A stretch of 64,000 nucleotides of DNA. Source: Tamarix chinensis (lineage: Eukaryota; Streptophyta; Magnoliopsida; Caryophyllales; Tamaricaceae). The translations under genes were made by a program, and so were the position numbers. A model generated the notes under the pieces. That model made no database searches. It was not told where the DNA came from and saw nothing but the letters and a program-made list of their open reading frames with translations. Positions 59,817 to 64,000 of this stretch are shown one piece after another (the first letter of the stretch is position 1; each line of letters starts with the position of its first letter). Location of the stretch: positions 61,191,701 to 61,255,700 of the forward strand of contig CM060181.1 of assembly GCA_030549775.1 (NCBI GenBank). Direction: 5' to 3'.

Positions 59817-60320
59817 TGTGATAGCCAAGTATTTACTTATATTATCTTTGAAAAACAATTAACAACATTTGTTACAATGGTTTGATCCTAGCATTGTATA
59901 GGAAACAACTAAGCTTGTTCCATCTAAAGCGAACTAACGATTAACTAACTTAGCTTTTAGAATAAAAAACTAGTTGTTAGATGCAACTAATATATCTATT
60001 TCCTATTTTATTTACTACCTCATTTGAAGCCTTATGTTACAAATATAGATGTTGGCTTTATTAGTTGGCTAACTAGTTCTTGTTAGTTATAATAATCAAT
60101 AATTACAATATATGTTACAGATAGTCAAATCAACCAATTTAAAGGAGAAAAACATGTCTCATTGCACATGAAATAATAAAGCTAACAAGAACCCTATTTA
60201 TATAAAATGATAACTATGTCTCTAGACTTACAACTTTATCTTCTATGTATAATAACCATTCTTATCTTGTAATATCTTATAACACATTATTTCTTAAGTA
60301 TGTTCGCATCTTGAAGTATC
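59817..60320 (-). repeat. Probable 3' LTR of a gypsy fragment
   Basis: Read on the minus strand it follows the integrase end, holds a TATATAAATAGGG promoter box (about 60205-60190) and ends ...TATCACA at 59817. No second LTR is present, so the borders are estimates. It is rich in TAGTTAGTT-type words around 59930-60100. Confidence 0.4.
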
Positions 60321-61075
60321 TTAATCTTCTCCTTGATAATATATAACATACCTATAAGAATGTCTCAATATAACCTTATTAGTGTTAGTAATATTATCAA
60401 ATAAAGATAATGTGATTGACCCCATAACTAAGTATATCAAATCCAGACCCTCTTGAGAATCCATAGATGCTTCTACATCAATCTCCATAAATTTGAAAGA
60501 ATTTTTGCTCAAGTGGACATCACTATAATAAGAATAGAAGTCACTAATATTAAATGTCCTTAAAACTCAGTTGTCGGAATCTAGAAGTGCAAGTTCATAA
60601 CCATTATTGCCAAATATTTTAATGATTTAAAATAGTCCATATACTCTTGGAATTAGTTTATTTTTCTTTATATTGAGATATATTTCTTAATGCAAATGTA
60701 AACAAATTAAATCACAAGGAGAAAATATATTTGGAGTTTAATTTCTTTTAGCTTGTTTTTAGTACCTTCCACTGGCCCTTCAAATTTTTACCTTGATTTA
60801 TTGATGAACCTTTTGGAAGAACTTCACTCAATCCTTTTCTATAGAGCTTTTCAATTCACCTTTCTTTAAGGGGACCATATTGATAGGCATGTTTGTATTC
60901 ACTCCATATATAACTTTGAATAGACTTAAATGAATAGTACTTTTAGTGGCTCGATTGTAGGTAAATTCTGCATGAGCTAAGTTAATATCCTAATCTTTAG
61001 TATTTTGCTTACCAAACCTCTTAACAATGCACTAGTACATGAATTAGATTAAACAGTGGCCAATATAAGGTAGTT
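60321..61075 (-). pseudogene. Ty3-gypsy integrase C-terminal fragment
   Basis: Minus-strand reading gives 'NLAHAEFTYNRATKSTIHLS' and 'FKVIYGVNTNMPINMVPLKK' (about 61005-60880), then 'NIKKNKLIPRVYGLF' , 'NGYELALLDS' and 'LRTFNISDFYSYYSD' (about 60680-60510), the end of the catalytic core and the GPY/F-type tail of plant gypsy integrases. The open part from 60512 is the C-terminal tail. Only this 3' end of the element remains. Stops are present. Confidence 0.7.
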
Positions 61076-61248
61076 TAAACTAAGTCGCCGTTTAAGCCAT
61101 TGCCTAGTAAGAAAAAACATGGAGGGGCATTTTGGTAATTTATGTAGAAAGTATACACGATGATTTTATCATCCTTAGCGAGAGAGATAAATATCAGATA
61201 AGGAAATATATGGTAGTTGTAAGGTATAACCACTGTGTATACCCAAAT
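61076..61248. other. Short LTR-like remnant
   Basis: Contains GAGGGGCATTTTGGTAATTT, the reverse complement of the unit motif of the LTR minisatellites. Nothing else is recognised. Confidence 0.35.
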
Positions 61249-61954
61249 TGTAACACCCCAAAATTCACTAATTTTTTTATTTAAAGCGGAAGCAATTAAA
61301 ATAGGAATACTTAAAACCTGTGAATTCTGGAAATGTTACCGCCACACTTAGTACCAGACCGGTTCACTCCGACCGTTCCCGTGCCAAGTGCTAAGGCTAA
61401 AGAAAAGATTAACAATCAATTACAAAATTAATACAAACTAAACTCCAAATAATCATTAAACGGTTGTAAAACAAAATCAGAGTACGCATCAAGAAATGTA
61501 ATTCATTTCCAAAAGAGAATTAAAATTACAACCGATAAAAGGTTCATTAAAATACTCAATCGAGTACCGAATCAGAAAATGATAAATACTATACCACAGA
61601 AATAACAAAAGGAATGAAATCGTGTAAAGAATGAATACAGCCACAACACTCTCGATCTTCGAGCCAAACATGCTCAACAGTCAGCCCCAATTGATATCTC
61701 GCCCACCTGCACAAATTCAGAAGGGCATACTACTCGTGGGAATGAGCAGCACCCATGAAAGGGGTGATCAGTACGCTACGTACACATAATCCATGCAGAA
61801 TAATAACAGGGCAATCCAACATAACAACATAAAGGTATATGAACAATTCAGGTAAACATACAGAGGCCCATCTATAATCCAGATTAATCATTTAATTAAT
61901 CTCTTATTAGAATTCGATTCACACCATGCCTTTTTATCAAATCCATACAATTAT

Positions 61955-62300
61955 GGGAACCCCACTATTTTTGCCGGTGGATCGGTCGCGAGGGTACATG
62001 CCCTGCCACTATTATAGCCGGTGGATTGGTCGCGAGGGTAACATACCCTGCCACTATTATATGCCGGGGGATCGGTCTGGCCCCTTCTCGTACGGTGTTC
62101 CACTGTAAGTGATTAGTGTCTTCCCATATCTTTCAACATATAACATTTTGTTTTGTTGAGCTCGGGATCCCCCACTATTATAGCCGGTGGATCGGTCACG
62201 AGGGTACATACCCTGCCACTATTTTAGTCAGTGGATCGGTTGCGAGGGAAAACATTCCCTACCACTATTATGCAGGTCGATCGGTCTGGGCCTGTCTCAA
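61955..62300 (-). repeat. CCACTATTAT...CCGGTGGATCGG repeats of the last LTR
   Basis: Six units carry CCACTATTATAGCCGGTGGATCGG-like cores (starting near 61963, 62006, 62052, 62172, 62215 and 62260; described here by their shared first ten and last eight bases). 'Gcgagggtacataccctg' links most of them. Confidence 0.7.
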
Positions 62301-62689
62301 CATCTTCCACTTTACATGATTAATGTATTAAGTATCTTATTCAAAGGCTCTCACCGTGGACATGCATAAGTCATCACACATCACAAATCATAAAATTCCA
62401 CCATCATAATTACACTTTAATCACTACATACACATGATAACACAAAAACCCTAATCAGCCACCACATACCTCAATTAACCGCAACAAACCATAGTTAAGC
62501 ACAACAACCCAGAGTTCGTTACTCCAAACCCTAATTCAGTCTCTTCTGTACCCTCATAATGCTCCACGTACTATTTTCCATCCAAAATAGTTCAACACCC
62601 AAATAACACTTACATTACCTTCCTTACATGCTAAATTAACTTTCCACAAGTAAATTTCATACCCATGCAGACATTAGTCTCCCCATGCA

Positions 62690-63040
62690 AACCTTCAAAC
62701 CTTTTTCATGCAAACCCTAAATTTCCACGTGAAACCCAAAATTCAACCATGCAAACCCTAATACCACCATACAACCATCAATGCCACCATGTAAACCCTA
62801 ATACCACCATACAACTATAGATACCACCATACAAACCATGATTCCGTCATACAAAACCCTAAATTCAATCCACACAAAACCCAAAGATTCACCTATACCA
62901 AACCTAAATTCAAACCATATAAAACCCAAAGATTTGTCCATACCAAACCCTACATTCAATCCATACCAACCCAATATTCATCCTTACCAAACCCTTGATT
63001 CAAATCACATAAAACCGAAGATTCATCCTTACCTTACAAT
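62690..63040 (-). repeat. CAAACCCTAA-rich and ~50-bp tandem repeats
   Basis: First CATGCAAACCCTAATACCAC-type units (62690-62840), then units of about 50 bp with AAATTCAATCCA...AAAACCCAAAGATTC (62860-63030). The AAACCCTA word equals the plant telomere unit but is not repeated head to tail, so this is not telomeric DNA. Confidence 0.6.
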
Positions 63041-63046
63041 TGATTA

Positions 63047-63300
63047 GATTCTCCCACATAAAATCATAAATTAGATTCTCCCAAACAAACAATAAATTCG
63101 ATTCTCCCATATAACATCATAAATTAGATTCTCCCAATTAAAATCATAAATTAGATTCTCCCAATCAAACAATAAATTTGATTCTCCCATATAACATCAT
63201 AAATTACATTCTTCCAAATAACATCATATATATTATATTCTCCGCATAAAACCATAAATTATATTCTTCCACATAAAATCATACATTAGATTCTTCCTTA
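63047..63300 (-). repeat. Ten-copy ~27-bp tandem array
   Basis: GATTCTCCC or its variants start at 63047, 63074, 63100, 63127, 63154, 63180, 63207, about 63235, 63262 and 63289. The rest of each unit reads AWATAACATCATAAATTA. It occupies the place of the 29-bp and 145-bp arrays in the other two LTRs. Confidence 0.75.
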
Positions 63301-63699
63301 TAAATCCATAAAAGTAGGTCAACTCCCTTCCCTTAGTCAACTTCTTTCCCCCATTATCCCTTTTCATCCTTTCTCTCACACAAAGCATATCAACATCCTC
63401 ACATGCATGTCTCAACACACATACCATCACATATACAATATTTCATCATATATAGTACTCATGCCATACAAAAACATACTTCAATTTCACATCATACCAC
63501 ATACGAAATAATTAATAATAATAAACATAGAATACATAACATGCGAAGTACATAATGCATAGAAGCACACAATGGCCTTAGTAAACCCTTACCTAAAACG
63601 ACACCGGTCTTGGAGCACGCTCCTACGCCTCCTCAGGGCTTAGACCAAATAATAACATATGAATAAAACAACCTTAACAAAATTCTAACTTTGCTAAAG

Positions 63700-64000
63700 A
63701 CATAAAAATAATAGAGATATTATAAACCATGATAATATAGGGTTAAAGACTTTATCCTAATAATAATAATGATACTAACATAATAATATCAAAGATAATA
63801 AAACTAATATCAATGAGAATATAAATAACAACAACAATAATAATAATAACAATAGTAATAAGAATAATAACATTATTAACAATACTAATGGTAAAATATT
63901 TGCATTAATAATAATGGAATAAGAATAATAGAATTTTGAAATATAAAATAATAATAATTATACTTATAACATATTAATATTAATAATATTAATAATAGAA
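63700..64000. repeat. Low-complexity AAT-rich DNA
   Basis: Dense AATAAT runs to the window edge with no gene. Confidence 0.7.

Larger units (their letters stand above)
61249..64000 (-). mobile_element. Long Tekay-like LTR, running out of the window
   Basis: Begins TGTAACACCCCAAAATTC, then 'ccgccacacttagtaccaga' and 'gaccgttcccgtgccaagtg', matching the solo LTR at 27776 base by base over long stretches (this copy is the least decayed). It continues with CCGGTGGATCGG repeats, AAACCCTAA-type and ATTCTCCC-type arrays, then AT-rich DNA to the end. Its 5' end (minus-strand sense) lies beyond 64000. Confidence 0.7.

Noticed and set aside
62690..62860. AAACCCTAA words suggestive of telomeric DNA
   Set aside because: The words are separated by other sequence and never form head-to-tail 7-mers.
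63047..63300. Regular short repeats resembling a CRISPR array
   Set aside because: The whole 27-bp unit repeats, with no unique spacers, and the context is a plant LTR; it is a minisatellite.

Overview
This window is repeat-dominated plant nuclear DNA. Its signs are AT-rich sequence, nested LTR retrotransposons of plant lineages (Athila- and Tekay/Del-like Ty3-gypsy, Copia), a plant L1-type LINE, a hAT-like MITE, and one intact gene of the plant NDR1/HIN1-like family. The species cannot be fixed from the sequence; an angiosperm with a large genome is the most economical reading. There is no sign of a bacterial, viral or organellar segment.

Layout. 1-1584 is the 3' part of a very long Tekay-like LTR. 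1891-12708 is a 10.8 kb Athila-type element on the minus strand, with two ~1.5 kb LTRs, a tRNA-Asp-type primer site, decayed gag-PR-RT-RH-INT and an extra 3' ORF; it sits inside more LTR-derived DNA (1585-1890 and 12709-13260). 14191-25395 is a gag-only (LARD-like) element on the plus strand with LTRs of about 4.4 kb; its 3' LTR holds a 457-bp hAT-like MITE. 25396-38330 is a pile of minus-strand LTRs: a partial copy (25396-27696), then an outer LTR (27697-38330) that has been split by a complete 5.26-kb solo LTR (27776-33030) with a perfect GGTTC duplication. 38340-40080 is a truncated gypsy fragment.

40081-42443 holds the only convincing host gene, an intronless 200-codon NDR1/HIN1-like (LEA_2) membrane protein gene at 41286-41888 with a TATA box. 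A decayed Copia element (42449-47122, duplication TGTAG) lies 560 bp downstream of it. 47128-48479 has a TA microsatellite and no recognisable gene. 48480-54471 is an Athila-like element that keeps only gag and protease. 54472-56220 is AT-rich and LTR-like. 56221-58350 is a dead LINE cut by another LTR (58351-), which itself holds a gypsy integrase plus LTR fragment (59817-61075). From 61249 to the end is a further Tekay-like LTR.

All autonomous functions of the mobile elements are broken: the RT active site is changed in the Athila, Copia and LINE copies, and stops and frameshifts are frequent. The least ordinary observation is that related giant LTRs carry different tandem arrays in the same internal place (29-bp, 145-bp, and 27/50-bp units), beside a shared repeat containing a CCGGTGGACCGG core. 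This suggests that these LTRs act as a nursery of satellite DNA. No operon-like or defence-like system was found.
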